From contig NZ_KB913029.1 of assembly GCF_000384115.1 (NCBI RefSeq), positions 1,894,907-1,958,906 on the forward strand: DNA of 64,000 nt. Reading direction: 5' to 3'. The translations under genes and the position numbers were made by a program. Of the stretch, positions 40,325 through 49,481 are shown piece after piece; the stretch's first letter is position 1; each line of letters opens with the position of its first letter. A model generated the notes under the pieces. The model saw only the letters and a program-made list of their open reading frames with translations. It was not told the DNA's origin and did no database searches. The DNA is from Sporichthya polymorpha DSM 43042 (GTDB lineage Bacteria; Actinomycetota; Actinomycetes; Sporichthyales; Sporichthyaceae).

Positions 40325-43300
40325 AGGCCCACGCGCGTTTCGTGGAGCGTCACGCAAGGTGGGTGGCGCTGATCTGGATCGTGGGCGCGGTCTGGATCAC
40401 CCTGGCCGCACCGAGCGTGCGGGATCTCGGCACCGCTGACCAGACTGCTTTCGTACCCGCCGACGCGCCCTCCGGGCAGGCGGATGCCCTGCTGCGGTCG
40501 GCCTTCCCGGACGACCCGACCCGCGATCCCGCGGTGATCGTGCTGGGCCGCGGTGGCGGGCTTCAGCCGACGGACCGCGCCTACATCGCGGAGCTTGCGC
40601 AGTTCCTGGGTTCGCCGGCGGCCGCGACCCATGTCAAGGGCGTGCAGTCGGCGGCGTCCAACCCGGAGCTCAGCCCGGTCCTGCAGTCCCCGGACGGGGC
40701 CGCGGAACTGATCATCGTCAGCATCCACGCCCAGATCTTCTCGGTCTCCTCTGAACGGACCGTCAGTTTCCTGCGCGATCACGTGGCCGCCACCGCTCCG
40801 CCGGGCCTGCAGGTCGAGGTGACCGGGCTGGCCGCTCTCGGCGCCGATCAGGCCACCGCGACCGTGGAGGCCTTCGACAAGACCGCCGTCGCCACCATCG
40901 TGCTGGTGCTGCTGATCCTGGTGGTGGTCTACCGATCCGCCGTCGCCCCGCTCATCTCCCTGGTCACCATCGGCTGCGCGTTCCTGGTCGCGCGGGGTCT
41001 GGCCGGCTACGCAGCGCAGGGCGGCCTGGAGGTGCACAGCCTGGCCGAGACCTTCATGATCGTGATGGCCTTCGGCGCCGGCACCGACTACGCGATGTTC
41101 GTCTTGTCCCGTTACCGCGAGGAAGCCCGGAGCGCCGACGAGGCCAGCGATGACTCCCGCCTGGTCCGCGCCACGTCGGCGGTATCGCCGACGGTGGTCG
41201 CGTCTGCCGCGACGGTCACCGTGGGGTTCCTCGCGTTCCTCGCGGGCGAACTGGGGATCGTGCATTCCTTCGGCCCCGTGCTCGGCGTGGCCGTCGCCGT
41301 CACCGGCCTTGCCTCACTCACCCTCACCCCGGCGCTGATCAGACTGGCCGGGCGCGCGGTGTTCTGGCCCACCGGCCCGAACCCGACCCGCACCGACCGC
41401 ATGGAAGCCAGGTGGCGGAGCGTCGCGGACCTCGTGGGGCGCCGCCCGGTGGCCGTGCTGTTGGTCAGCGTCGCGGTCCTCGCGCTACCGGCAGCGGCCG
41501 CGACCCAGACCAAGACCTCCTTCGACATCCCCTCGGAACTACCCGCCGACGCCGAGGCCCGGCAGGGCTTCGAACTGCTCGCCGCCCACTACCCCCCAGG
41601 GGCGCTGGCGCCGGCGTTCGTGGTGATCTCCGCCGACCAATCACTGCTCGAGCGCGATCGCCTGGCCGCGATCGACCGGCTCACCGACCGTCTGCGGGCC
41701 GTGCCCGGCGTGGCGGAGGTCCGCTCCGTCACCCAGCCCGCCGGTGCGCCCCTGACCAACCAGAGCCTCGCCGAGTTCACCGGCGGCGAAACCGATCTCA
41801 ACGCCCTCGGCATCGACCCGAACCGCACCGACGTTGGTCCCTTACTTGGCGCACTGTCCTCCCCCGAAGGACTGCGCATCTCCGGCGCCCTGCTCCGGCA
41901 ATACCCGGACTTCAGGGAGCGCCTCGGGTACTTCCTGGGCACGGATGACCGGACCACCCGGATCGTGGTGGCCTTCGACTCCAGCCCCTACGCCCAGGAC
42001 GTACTCAACTCTGTCCGCGACCTGGACAACGTCGCCGCGGACGCTCTCGCCGGCAGCGAGGTCACCGACGCCCGCATCGCGATCGGTGGCCCCAGCGCGT
42101 ACTTCGCCGACATCGACACCCTGATCAACGGTGACCTGCGCACCGTCGGGGCGCTGGTCATCGCGCTGATCATGATCGTGCTCGCGCTGCTGGTCCGCTC
42201 CGTGATCGCGCCGCTCTACCTGCTGTTCAGCGTGCTGCTGTCGATGTTCGCCGCGTTGGGCATCACCACCCTGGTATTCCAGGGGATGCTCGGCCACGAG
42301 GGCCTGGCCTTCTACCTGCCGATCCTGCTGTTCGTGATGCTGATCGCCTTGGGCTCGGACTACAACATCTTCATCGTCGGGCGCATCCGCGAAGAACTCG
42401 ACGCCGGACACAGCGTGCGTGAGGCCACCACCCGCGCCCTGGTCAGCACCGGGCCGACCATCACCGCCGCCGGTTTCGTCCTGGCCGGCACCTTCGCAGC
42501 TTTGCTGATCACACCACTTCCGAGTGTCCGTCAGATCGGATTCGGCGTGGCGGTCGGTGTCCTGATCGACACCTTCATCGTGCGCTCACTCCTCGTGCCG
42601 GCGGCCACCGTCCTGCTCGGGCGCTTCGCCTTCTGGCCCTCCACCGGACTGGCCCGAACCGGCACCCGGCCGCGGCTGGCGATCGCCGGGTCCATGGCCG
42701 GGCTCCTCGCCCTGGCCATCGCCCTGCCAGGGCTGGCCTTCGCCGTCCGCGAGGACCTCGGAGTCACCCAGGTCCCGCCCCCAGCGGCCGCCGCTGCCGC
42801 TGCTGGAGCCGTTGCACCCCAAGCCACCGCCGCGGCACCGACCACCACACCGAAGGCGACTGCCAGGGCCCGACCCACGGCCGCGCCAACGGTCTCGCCA
42901 GCGCCGAAGAAGAAGAAGCGCTCCGTCGAGCCATCCCCAGCTCCCCAGCCGACTCAGCGGCCCGGGGTGGCTACTCCCACCAGGATCGCCGCACCGCTGG
43001 AAGGACGTTGGACTTACCGGGTCGAGGGCACACGGAAGGTCGGCGCCGCCGGTTCGGACCAGCCCTTCGCCGAGGACGCAGACACCGTCGTCACCCGAAC
43101 CGGCGGCGGGCCGGACCGACCAGAATTCGCCCTCCACACCGAGACCAGCTTCGCCACCACCGACGAAACCCGCCGCTACACCAGCGGATCAGTCGATGCG
43201 CTCAGCCTCAAAGCCAATGCCCTCGGACTCTCCTACGGCGGAACCTTCGACCCCCCGCAACAACTGATCCGGCGCCCTATCCGCATAGGCGAGTCCTGGA

Positions 43301-43656
43301 CCAGCCGATGGAAGGCCGGCGGAACCCGGGGCGAGAGCACCTCCACGGTGACCGGCACCCGTCCGGTCACCATCGAGGGCCGGCGCCTCGACTGCTACAT
43401 CATCGAGCGAACCACCACCATGTCCGGCGACGTCACCGGTACCCAGCGCCAGCGCACCTGCTGGCTACCCACCCTCGGCATGCCCGCCATCGACGAACAG
43501 GAACTCCAAGGCACCTACCAAGGCATCACCTTCAAAGCCCGCGCCACGATGACCCTCACCGAACCCCCGGCAGGCAGCCCCGAACGCCAGGTCCAGGACA
43601 GTCGCCCCGACCTCGCCTCCCGAGAAACGGTGCGCAGGTCCTCGCGCGTGCACTGA
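40321..43656 (+). CDS. MmpL-type RND transporter with extra C-terminal domain
   Basis: A 1111-residue MMPL-family lipid or drug transporter. Two repeats of helix bundles: TVATIVLVLLILVVVYRSAV region with MAFGAGTDYAMFVLSRYREE (first GxDY...R motif), and LIALGSDYNIFIVGRIREEL (second). Proton-relay Asp-Tyr pairs are intact. After the last helix (about 800) follow a Pro/Ala/Thr linker with basic KKKKRS and a 215-residue domain (PLEGRWTYRVEGTRKVGAAG onwards; GESWTSRWKAGGTR) predicted beta-rich. This tail is not in standard MmpL. Coupled to TetR and followed by an SCP2-like gene. Confidence 0.92.
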   Translation: MKAHARFVERHARWVALIWIVGAVWITLAAPSVRDLGTADQTAFVPADAPSGQADALLRSAFPDDPTRDPAVIVLGRGGGLQPTDRAYIAELAQFLGSPAAATHVKGVQSAASNPELSPVLQSPDGAAELIIVSIHAQIFSVSSERTVSFLRDHVAATAPPGLQVEVTGLAALGADQATATVEAFDKTAVATIVLVLLILVVVYRSAVAPLISLVTIGCAFLVARGLAGYAAQGGLEVHSLAETFMIVMAFGAGTDYAMFVLSRYREEARSADEASDDSRLVRATSAVSPTVVASAATVTVGFLAFLAGELGIVHSFGPVLGVAVAVTGLASLTLTPALIRLAGRAVFWPTGPNPTRTDRMEARWRSVADLVGRRPVAVLLVSVAVLALPAAAATQTKTSFDIPSELPADAEARQGFELLAAHYPPGALAPAFVVISADQSLLERDRLAAIDRLTDRLRAVPGVAEVRSVTQPAGAPLTNQSLAEFTGGETDLNALGIDPNRTDVGPLLGALSSPEGLRISGALLRQYPDFRERLGYFLGTDDRTTRIVVAFDSSPYAQDVLNSVRDLDNVAADALAGSEVTDARIAIGGPSAYFADIDTLINGDLRTVGALVIALIMIVLALLVRSVIAPLYLLFSVLLSMFAALGITTLVFQGMLGHEGLAFYLPILLFVMLIALGSDYNIFIVGRIREELDAGHSVREATTRALVSTGPTITAAGFVLAGTFAALLITPLPSVRQIGFGVAVGVLIDTFIVRSLLVPAATVLLGRFAFWPSTGLARTGTRPRLAIAGSMAGLLALAIALPGLAFAVREDLGVTQVPPPAAAAAAAGAVAPQATAAAPTTTPKATARARPTAAPTVSPAPKKKKRSVEPSPAPQPTQRPGVATPTRIAAPLEGRWTYRVEGTRKVGAAGSDQPFAEDADTVVTRTGGGPDRPEFALHTETSFATTDETRRYTSGSVDALSLKANALGLSYGGTFDPPQQLIRRPIRIGESWTSRWKAGGTRGESTSTVTGTRPVTIEGRRLDCYIIERTTTMSGDVTGTQRQRTCWLPTLGMPAIDEQELQGTYQGITFKARATMTLTEPPAGSPERQVQDSRPDLASRETVRRSSRVH

Positions 43657-43681
43657 GTCCCAGCACGGAAGGAGCAGCACA

Positions 43682-44070
43682 ATGCAGTTCGGGACTATCC
43701 ACATGTGTGAGGCGATGGCCGACTGCTCAGCGCCGATCCGACGTGGGCCGACAAGGGCAGGGACCTCTCCTGCACGATGACCTTCATGTTTCAGGCACCG
43801 ATCGACAGCGCGTTCTTCGTCCGCTTCGACGCGGGCAAGATCACCGACATCCGCGAGCTGTCTCCGGGGGTCTCAGCACCCAGCGACTTCGTCATCTCGG
43901 GAGCTCCGGAGGTCTGGCGCGCGGTTCTCGGGCGGAAGATGGCGCCGGTCTTCGCCTTGACGCGCGGCCAACTCAGAGTCAAAGGCAAGAAGTCCAGCCT
44001 GTTGAAGCGCATGCCGGCCTTCCGTTACATCCTCGATTCCATGGCAAGCATGGACTTGAGCGGCCGGTAG
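43682..44070 (+). pseudogene. SCP2 sterol-binding-domain gene with single frameshift
   Basis: ATG 43682 behind GGAAGGAG starts MQFGTIHMCEAMAD, then the frame breaks; one missing C near 43723 would join it to LLSADPTWADKGRDLSCTMT and FMFQAPIDSAFFVRFDAGKI. The downstream part (97 codons from ATG 43777) matches SCP2-like lipid-transfer proteins (APEVWRAVLGRKMAPVFALT, MPAFRYILDSMASMDL). Restored, it would be about 129 residues. Either a real break or a base-calling gap. Its position after MmpL suggests lipid handling. Confidence 0.75.
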
Positions 44071-44090
44071 CAGACGCGGACTGGGCAAGC

Positions 44091-44486
44091 TCACCTCGCG
44101 AGGATCGTGCAGATGTCCGCCTCAGCGCAGGTGTCCGCATCCACGGCGGCGGCCCGGTCGGCAAGGTTGCGCAGAACGGCCCGTGTCGCTCGCAGTTCGA
44201 TGATGCGCCGATCGATGTCGCGCAAGTGCCGCGCGATGAGACGCCTCACCTGATCGCAGGGAGCGACGCCTGCGTCGCGAAGCTCAAGGACGGAGCGAAG
44301 CTCCGCGAGGGTGAGGCCGGCGGACTGCGCGTCACGGATGAACTTCAGCCGGGCGGTGGTGTGCTCCGGATAGTCGCGATATCCGCCGGCGGTCCGGGGC
44401 GGTGGAGAGAGAAGGCCGCTCTGCTCGTAGAACCGGATCGTCTTGGTCGTCAACCCGGTAGCGGTGGCGAGGGCCCCGATCTGCAT
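44091..44486 (-). CDS. merR: MerR family metal-responsive regulator
   Basis: A 131-residue MerR protein: MQIGALATATGLTTKTIRFY, then EQSGLLSPPPRTAGGYRDY, the canonical helix-turn-helix, followed by the dimer helix. Three cysteines (APCDQVRR, DADTCAEADICTIL) can bind a soft metal; their spacing differs from classical MerR (Cys-x5-Cys at the end), so the ligand may be Hg(II) or another thiophilic ion. ATG 44486; the frame beyond is open but antisense. Divergent to merB with a MerR-type promoter between. Confidence 0.9.
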   Translation of the reverse strand: MQIGALATATGLTTKTIRFYEQSGLLSPPPRTAGGYRDYPEHTTARLKFIRDAQSAGLTLAELRSVLELRDAGVAPCDQVRRLIARHLRDIDRRIIELRATRAVLRNLADRAAAVDADTCAEADICTILAR

Positions 44487-44502
44487 CTCCGAAGCGTAGG
44501 CC

Positions 44503-44534
44503 TTGACCTTCCATCGCACTGGAACGTCTAGCTT
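44503..44534 (+). promoter_or_regulatory. MerR-type promoter with 20-bp spacer
   Basis: TTGACC (-35, 44503-44508) and TAGCTT (-10, 44529-44534) are separated by 20 bp, as in MerR-activated promoters, and the spacer holds the dyad CCTTCCA-TCGCAC-TGGAACG. Located between merR and merB, it fits metal-induced transcription of merB. Confidence 0.8.
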
Positions 44535-44568
44535 CAAGCCCCTCGGAACCGCGCAAGGGAGCGGCGAT

Positions 44569-45534
44569 ATGCAGATCACGATCCTCGCCCTACCGGACTG
44601 CCCGAACGCGCCGGTCGTCACCGAACGGATCCGGGCCGCCCTTGCCGGGCAGGTCGCCTCGATCGAGCTGATCGAGATCGTCGACGAGCGGGACGCGGCG
44701 CGGTGGGGCATGGCCGGGTCCCCGACGATTCTCGTTGACGGGTTCGACCTCTTCGCCGCGCCCAGCACCGCAGGCTCGCTTTCGTGTCGGCTCTATCGGA
44801 CGGCCGACGGGGCGATTGCGGGGAGTCCGAGCGTGGACGAGCTGCGGCGCGTACTCATCGCCATGCCTGCTCCTCCTCGCCCGGCCGGGATGTCCTGGCT
44901 CGGCCCGGCCGGGCGCGCGGGACAGGGGCGTCTGGCGCCGGCCGAGCGGGGTTTGCGCCAGGTGCAGCAGGCGGTCCTGCGGTCGCTGGGTTGCACGGGG
45001 CGTCTGCCAGAACCTGCGGTCCTGGACCAGCTCGTCGTCCCGTTCTCGCGGACCGTGGCCGACGTGCTCCGTGAACTTGCGGCGGGCGATTTCCTGGCCC
45101 TTGACGATCACGGCGGGATCCGTGCGGCGTATCCGTTCTCCATCGCCCCGACGCGCCATCGCGTGCAGGTCAAGGACGGGCCCGCGGTGTGGGCGATGTG
45201 CGCTGTTGACTCGCTCGGCGTCGCGCCGATGCTGGGCCGCAACGTGACGATCACCTCCCCCGACCCGATCACCGGCGAGACGATCACGATCCTTGCGAGT
45301 CCGAGCACGACCATCTGGGAACCGTCCACTGCGGTCGTCTTCGCCGGTGGTCGGACCGGACATGGACCAGCCGAGACGGCCTGCTGCGACAGCATCAACT
45401 GCTTCGCCTCGCCCAACAGCGCAACCCGGTGGGCAGCCCTTCATCCCGACGTCGTCGGTGTCCAGCTGGACCAGGCGGCCGCCGTCGACCTGGGGCGCCG
45501 AATCTTCGGCGATCTGCTCAACACTGACGCGTAA
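44569..45534 (+). CDS. merB: Thioredoxin-like/alkylmercury lyase (MerB) protein
   Basis: A 321-residue protein with a thioredoxin-like N-terminal part (ITILALPDCPNAPVVTERIR, WGMAGSPTILVDGFDLFAA) and a MerB domain: VWAMCAVDSLG gives Cys211 and Asp214, ACCDSINCFAS gives Cys272/273; these match the Cys/Asp/Cys triad that splits carbon-mercury bonds. ATG 44569 follows AAGGGAG. Controlled by the divergent MerR. Same family as the ParE-fused protein at 35158. No merA is seen, so the released Hg(II) must be handled elsewhere. Confidence 0.92.
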   Translation: MQITILALPDCPNAPVVTERIRAALAGQVASIELIEIVDERDAARWGMAGSPTILVDGFDLFAAPSTAGSLSCRLYRTADGAIAGSPSVDELRRVLIAMPAPPRPAGMSWLGPAGRAGQGRLAPAERGLRQVQQAVLRSLGCTGRLPEPAVLDQLVVPFSRTVADVLRELAAGDFLALDDHGGIRAAYPFSIAPTRHRVQVKDGPAVWAMCAVDSLGVAPMLGRNVTITSPDPITGETITILASPSTTIWEPSTAVVFAGGRTGHGPAETACCDSINCFASPNSATRWAALHPDVVGVQLDQAAAVDLGRRIFGDLLNTDA

Positions 45535-46254
45535 GCACCAGCCGAGTTCATGCCCCCAGCTCGGCGGTCAGCCGGGCCAGGTCGATGCCTCTTGCCTCGA
45601 AAAACAGGCGCAACGGATTCGGCCGGCCGGGCGCCTTCGATCACCGCGAACCATGATTCGCCCCACCGCCCCACCGCCCCACCGCCCCACCGCCCCACCG
45701 CCCCACCGCCCCGCCGCCCCACGAAGCCGCCACGCGATGATCCGCAGAGTGGAGGACGGACCCGAGGACGTCACGGCGCACCCTTCTATAGGGGAATCAG
45801 CATCTGTAGGGACTGTTGGCCACCCGAGGGTGACGGTTTGGAACGGTGAACCCCACCACCGTCACGTCCCCCCACCCTGGCGGTCGCGCGAGGGAGGGCG
45901 ATGGCGGATCCGTGGTCTCAGTTGTGGTCTCCATCGCCCACGTCCGACCCGCCCATCGGCACCCGCCGACCGCGCAGCTGGGCGCGGAGAGCCTGGCTTC
46001 GGGAACCGCCCGAGATGGAAGCGGCCGCTCCGCACGCCGTCAGGGCGCGGGCGACACGCCCGAGCAAAATCGCTCGGAAGGAAACATCAATCCATAACCC
46101 TTACTCGCCAATAATCACCGCCACTAACCTCAACTAACCGACCCACAGCATTCCCGATGTTCAAGTAACAACTTCCCCGCAAAACTTGCAGACATGTGCA
46201 TTCTTTGAATGTACGGTGGTCGCCGTCCGGCTTTATCGGGGAGGCGTCGCGGCG
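45535..46254. other. Intergenic region with octamer repeats and possible transfer origin
   Basis: About 720 bp without a convincing gene. It contains a CCCCACCG array (45661-45716) and, at 46080-46200, a clearly AT-richer stretch just before the relaxase, the usual place of an origin of transfer. Possible short frames (for example 45901-46137, 78 codons, GAGGGAGGGCG before the ATG) lack any recognisable domain and I do not call them. Confidence 0.45.
45661..45716 (+). repeat. Tandem octamer array CCCCACCG
   Basis: Six perfect copies of CCCCACCG followed by CCCCGCCG, a 56-base simple-sequence tract downstream of merB. Prone to slippage. Confidence 0.95.
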
Positions 46255-49200
46255 GTGTTGAGTTCGGCGAAGATCGGGACCGCTTCGTGGCGGTACTACA
46301 CCGCCGGCGTCGCTTGCGCGGCCACCGAGTACTACCTGGGGATCGGGGAGGCTCCCGGGCGTTGGCACGGCCGCGGCTTGGCCGAGCTCGGCCTCGAACC
46401 CGGCGGCGTGGTGACTGAGGCACAGCTGGAGGCGTTGTTCGCGCGCGGCCTGCACCCGATGACCGGACAACGGTTAGGCCGGGCCTGGCGCGTCGACGGG
46501 ATCACTGGGTTCGACCTCACGTTCTCGGCGCCGAAGAGCGCCAGTTCCCTGTGGGCGCTGGGAGATCCGGCGGTCGCGGCGGCTGCGATGAGTGCACACC
46601 GTGCCGCGGTTGCAGCGGGGCTTGCCTATCTCGACTCCCATGCCGGGTTGTCGCGGCGCGGCACCGACGGGCCCGAACAGATCAGCACCCAGGGCTTGGC
46701 CGTCGCCCTCTTCGACCATCGGACTAGCCGGTGCGGGGATCCGCAGCTGCACACCCATGCGCTCGTGATCAACAAGGTCCGCTGCGCGGACGGGGTCTGG
46801 CGAACCTTGGATGCGAGCGAGCTGTATCACCACAAGAAGAGCGCCGGAATGATCTACCAGGCCGCCTTGCGAGACGAGCTCACTGAGCGACTTGGCGTCG
46901 AATTCGCCATGGTGAATGAACATGGCCAGGCCGAAATCGCCGGTGTCCCAGAACAGCTGCTGAAATTGTGGAGCAAACGCACCGCGGAAATCGAAGGTGA
47001 CGCGAGCCCAAAGATCGCGGAATTCGAGAAGGCCCTCGGCCGGGAACTGACGGCGAGTGAGCGGATAGCGGTGGTGAAGACCGCGGTCCTGAAGACGCGG
47101 CCGGGCAAGAACCACCCCGCCTTATCCGAGTTGTCCGCACTGCACGAGGCGTGGGCGGCCGAGGCGGCCCGCGCCGGATTCACCGGCACGGGCTTGATGG
47201 ACGCCATCCGAGCAGCGGCCCATGCCCCGCCGCCGGGTGTCGAGGATGAGGCGGGATTGCTCGCTGAGGCGGTTCGTGCGGCCGGGCGGGTGCGGGCGGT
47301 GTTCTCCCGCGCGGATGTCGCCGGCCAGGTCGCGGCCCGACTGCCCGCGACCGCCGGGTCGGCGGCGAGCACACTCGCCCGGGTCGAGGCGCTCACCGGC
47401 CAGGCGCTGGAACTGAGCGAGGCGGTCTCGGTCGGGGAGCACCCGAAGGGCGTCACGGCGCGGGCGTCGGATGGCCGGTGGGCCAGCGCCGAGGTCCTCG
47501 CGGCCGAAGCCCGGATCCTCTCCTTCGCCGAGCGGGGCCGCGCCGGTGGCTATGGGACGGTCCCGGCCGAGATCGGCACGCTTGCCCTGATCGCGCGCGG
47601 CCTGGATGCCGGCCAGCACAACGCGGCGCGGCACCTGATCTTGGGCGGGGACTTTGTGACCGTTCTGACCGCGCCGGCTGGGGCCGGGAAAACGACGTGC
47701 CTGGGCGCGGCCGCCTTGGCATGGCAGGACGCCGGGTACCGGATGGTCGGGCTCGCGCCCTCGGCGCGGGCGGCGGCCGAGCTCGCCTCCGCCACCGGCG
47801 GTCGGGCCGACACCCTCGCCAAATGGCTGCACAACATCGGTCGCCTGCGAACGCTGCCGGCTCCAGAGCGGGCCTGGTCCATCCCCGACGACCGCACCGT
47901 GCTGATCGTCGATGAAGCATCGATGGCCTCGACCCTGGACCTGGACCTGCTCATCAGTGTCGCGGCCCGGACCGCGGCGAAGGTCGTGCTGGTCGGTGAC
48001 CCCGCCCAGATCGGGGTCGTCAACGGCCCCGGCGGGATGCTCGCCGCCCTGGCCAACGCCGGGCACGGGGTCGAACTCGCCGCCATCCACCGCTTCCATG
48101 AGGACTGGGAACGCGACGCCTCCCTCGCGCTACGCAGACGTGACCCGAGGGTCCTCGACGTCTACGCCGCGGCCGGGCGGATCCATTCGTGCGGCTCGGG
48201 TGAGGACGCGCTCGACGCGGTCTACGCGCACTGGGCGCAGCACAGGTGGGGAAAGGGGGCGTTGATGATGGCGCGCACCCGCGCCGACGTCGACGCCCTC
48301 AACGCCCGTGCCCGCGCCGCCGCCCAAGCCGTCGGCGAAGTGCACGGACCCGTCGTGAAGATCGGTGAGCGGGACTGGCAAGCCGGCGACCTGCTCCGTA
48401 CCCGCCGCAACGATCGAAGCCTGCCCATCGCCGACGGGCACGTTCGCAACGGTGACCGGTACCGCGTCCTCGACACCCAAGGCCCCGGTGGTGGGCTGAT
48501 CGTGGAAGACCTCAACGGACGAGGACGCACCGTGCTGCCCCCTGCCTACGTCGCCGCGCACGCCGACTACGGGTGGGCCATCACCATCGACGCCGCCCAA
48601 GGTGCCACCACCGACCTCGGGATCGTGCTGGCCCGCCCGGGCATCGATCGTGAACACCTCTACGTCGGCATGACCCGAGGTCGCGAGGCCAACCACGTCT
48701 ACGTCACCACCGACCCCGCCACCGAACCCGACCACCACCACAGCCCGCGCCCCGACCACGAACGTCGGCCCCAAGGCTTCGATGCCGAGCGCAGCCCCGA
48801 GGACCGCGCCCGCGATCTCCTCGCTGCGGCGCTCGCGACCAGCGGCGCACAGGACGCCGCCCACACCGCCCGCGACGCGGCCCGAACCCGCGCCGCCGAA
48901 CACGCCCGCACCGAAGCCGCCCGCCGAGCGGCCGCCGAACGCGAAGCCGCACCCGTGGAGCCGGCGATACCGCCCGAGCACGCCGCACGCCTCCTGCTCC
49001 TGGCCCAACGACGAGCCGAGGCCGAACAGCTCCGCGCCGAGCAACAGCTCCATCGCCAACAGCTCCAGCAGGCCAACGCCGAACTCGCGGACCTGCCCCG
49101 CTTCTCCCGCAGCCGGCGCGCGAACTTGACCACCACGATCGGCGAACATCAAAGCGCGCTGACGCAGTCCCTCCCGGTACAGGCGCGGCTGAGCACCGAG

Positions 49201-49452
49201 ATCAACGAACTCGACCGCCAAGTCGAACGCGACGCCCGAGAGCTGCAGGACACCGCCAACCGAAGTAGCACGCGACGTCCGGGCCGCAACGTGTTCGGTC
49301 GGCCGACCTTGGAACTGGCCCGGCCCCGACCGATCACCGCCGCCGCTGACATGCGAGATGAACTAGAGCTGCAACGCAGCCGGGACCTGCACTACGAGCG
49401 CGAACGCAGCCTGGCCCGTGAACGCGACGACGGTCGTGGCCTGAGCCGCTGA
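46255..49452 (+). CDS. MobF-family relaxase/helicase (TraA-like)
   Basis: A 1065-residue relaxase. N-terminal relaxase part: LSSAKIGTASWRYYTAGVAC (tyrosines near residue 14), FDLTFSAPKSASSLWALGDP and the metal motif GDPQLHTHALV near 165. Helicase part: Walker A TAPAGAGKTTCLG about 472, Walker B VLIVDEASMAS about 545, and GATTDLG..YVGMTRGREANHVYV. The C-terminal 250 residues are a charged coiled coil. I start at GTG 46255 because family proteins begin at this MLSxAKIG-like point and GGGGAGG precedes. It would nick the transfer origin and unwind for mobilization. Confidence 0.93.
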   Translation: MLSSAKIGTASWRYYTAGVACAATEYYLGIGEAPGRWHGRGLAELGLEPGGVVTEAQLEALFARGLHPMTGQRLGRAWRVDGITGFDLTFSAPKSASSLWALGDPAVAAAAMSAHRAAVAAGLAYLDSHAGLSRRGTDGPEQISTQGLAVALFDHRTSRCGDPQLHTHALVINKVRCADGVWRTLDASELYHHKKSAGMIYQAALRDELTERLGVEFAMVNEHGQAEIAGVPEQLLKLWSKRTAEIEGDASPKIAEFEKALGRELTASERIAVVKTAVLKTRPGKNHPALSELSALHEAWAAEAARAGFTGTGLMDAIRAAAHAPPPGVEDEAGLLAEAVRAAGRVRAVFSRADVAGQVAARLPATAGSAASTLARVEALTGQALELSEAVSVGEHPKGVTARASDGRWASAEVLAAEARILSFAERGRAGGYGTVPAEIGTLALIARGLDAGQHNAARHLILGGDFVTVLTAPAGAGKTTCLGAAALAWQDAGYRMVGLAPSARAAAELASATGGRADTLAKWLHNIGRLRTLPAPERAWSIPDDRTVLIVDEASMASTLDLDLLISVAARTAAKVVLVGDPAQIGVVNGPGGMLAALANAGHGVELAAIHRFHEDWERDASLALRRRDPRVLDVYAAAGRIHSCGSGEDALDAVYAHWAQHRWGKGALMMARTRADVDALNARARAAAQAVGEVHGPVVKIGERDWQAGDLLRTRRNDRSLPIADGHVRNGDRYRVLDTQGPGGGLIVEDLNGRGRTVLPPAYVAAHADYGWAITIDAAQGATTDLGIVLARPGIDREHLYVGMTRGREANHVYVTTDPATEPDHHHSPRPDHERRPQGFDAERSPEDRARDLLAAALATSGAQDAAHTARDAARTRAAEHARTEAARRAAAEREAAPVEPAIPPEHAARLLLLAQRRAEAEQLRAEQQLHRQQLQQANAELADLPRFSRSRRANLTTTIGEHQSALTQSLPVQARLSTEINELDRQVERDARELQDTANRSSTRRPGRNVFGRPTLELARPRPITAAADMRDELELQRSRDLHYERERSLARERDDGRGLSR

Positions 49453-49481
49453 CCGACCTCAGACGCCCGGAGCCGGCAGCC

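Noticed and set aside
45661-45716. Possible CRISPR array
   Set aside because: The units are 8-bp contiguous repeats without spacers; no cas gene is present.
45901-46137. Small frame MADPWSQLWSPSP... as a mobilization accessory gene
   Set aside because: Good ribosome site, but Arg/Pro/Ser-rich composition without a recognisable fold and an AT-rich, non-coding-like end.
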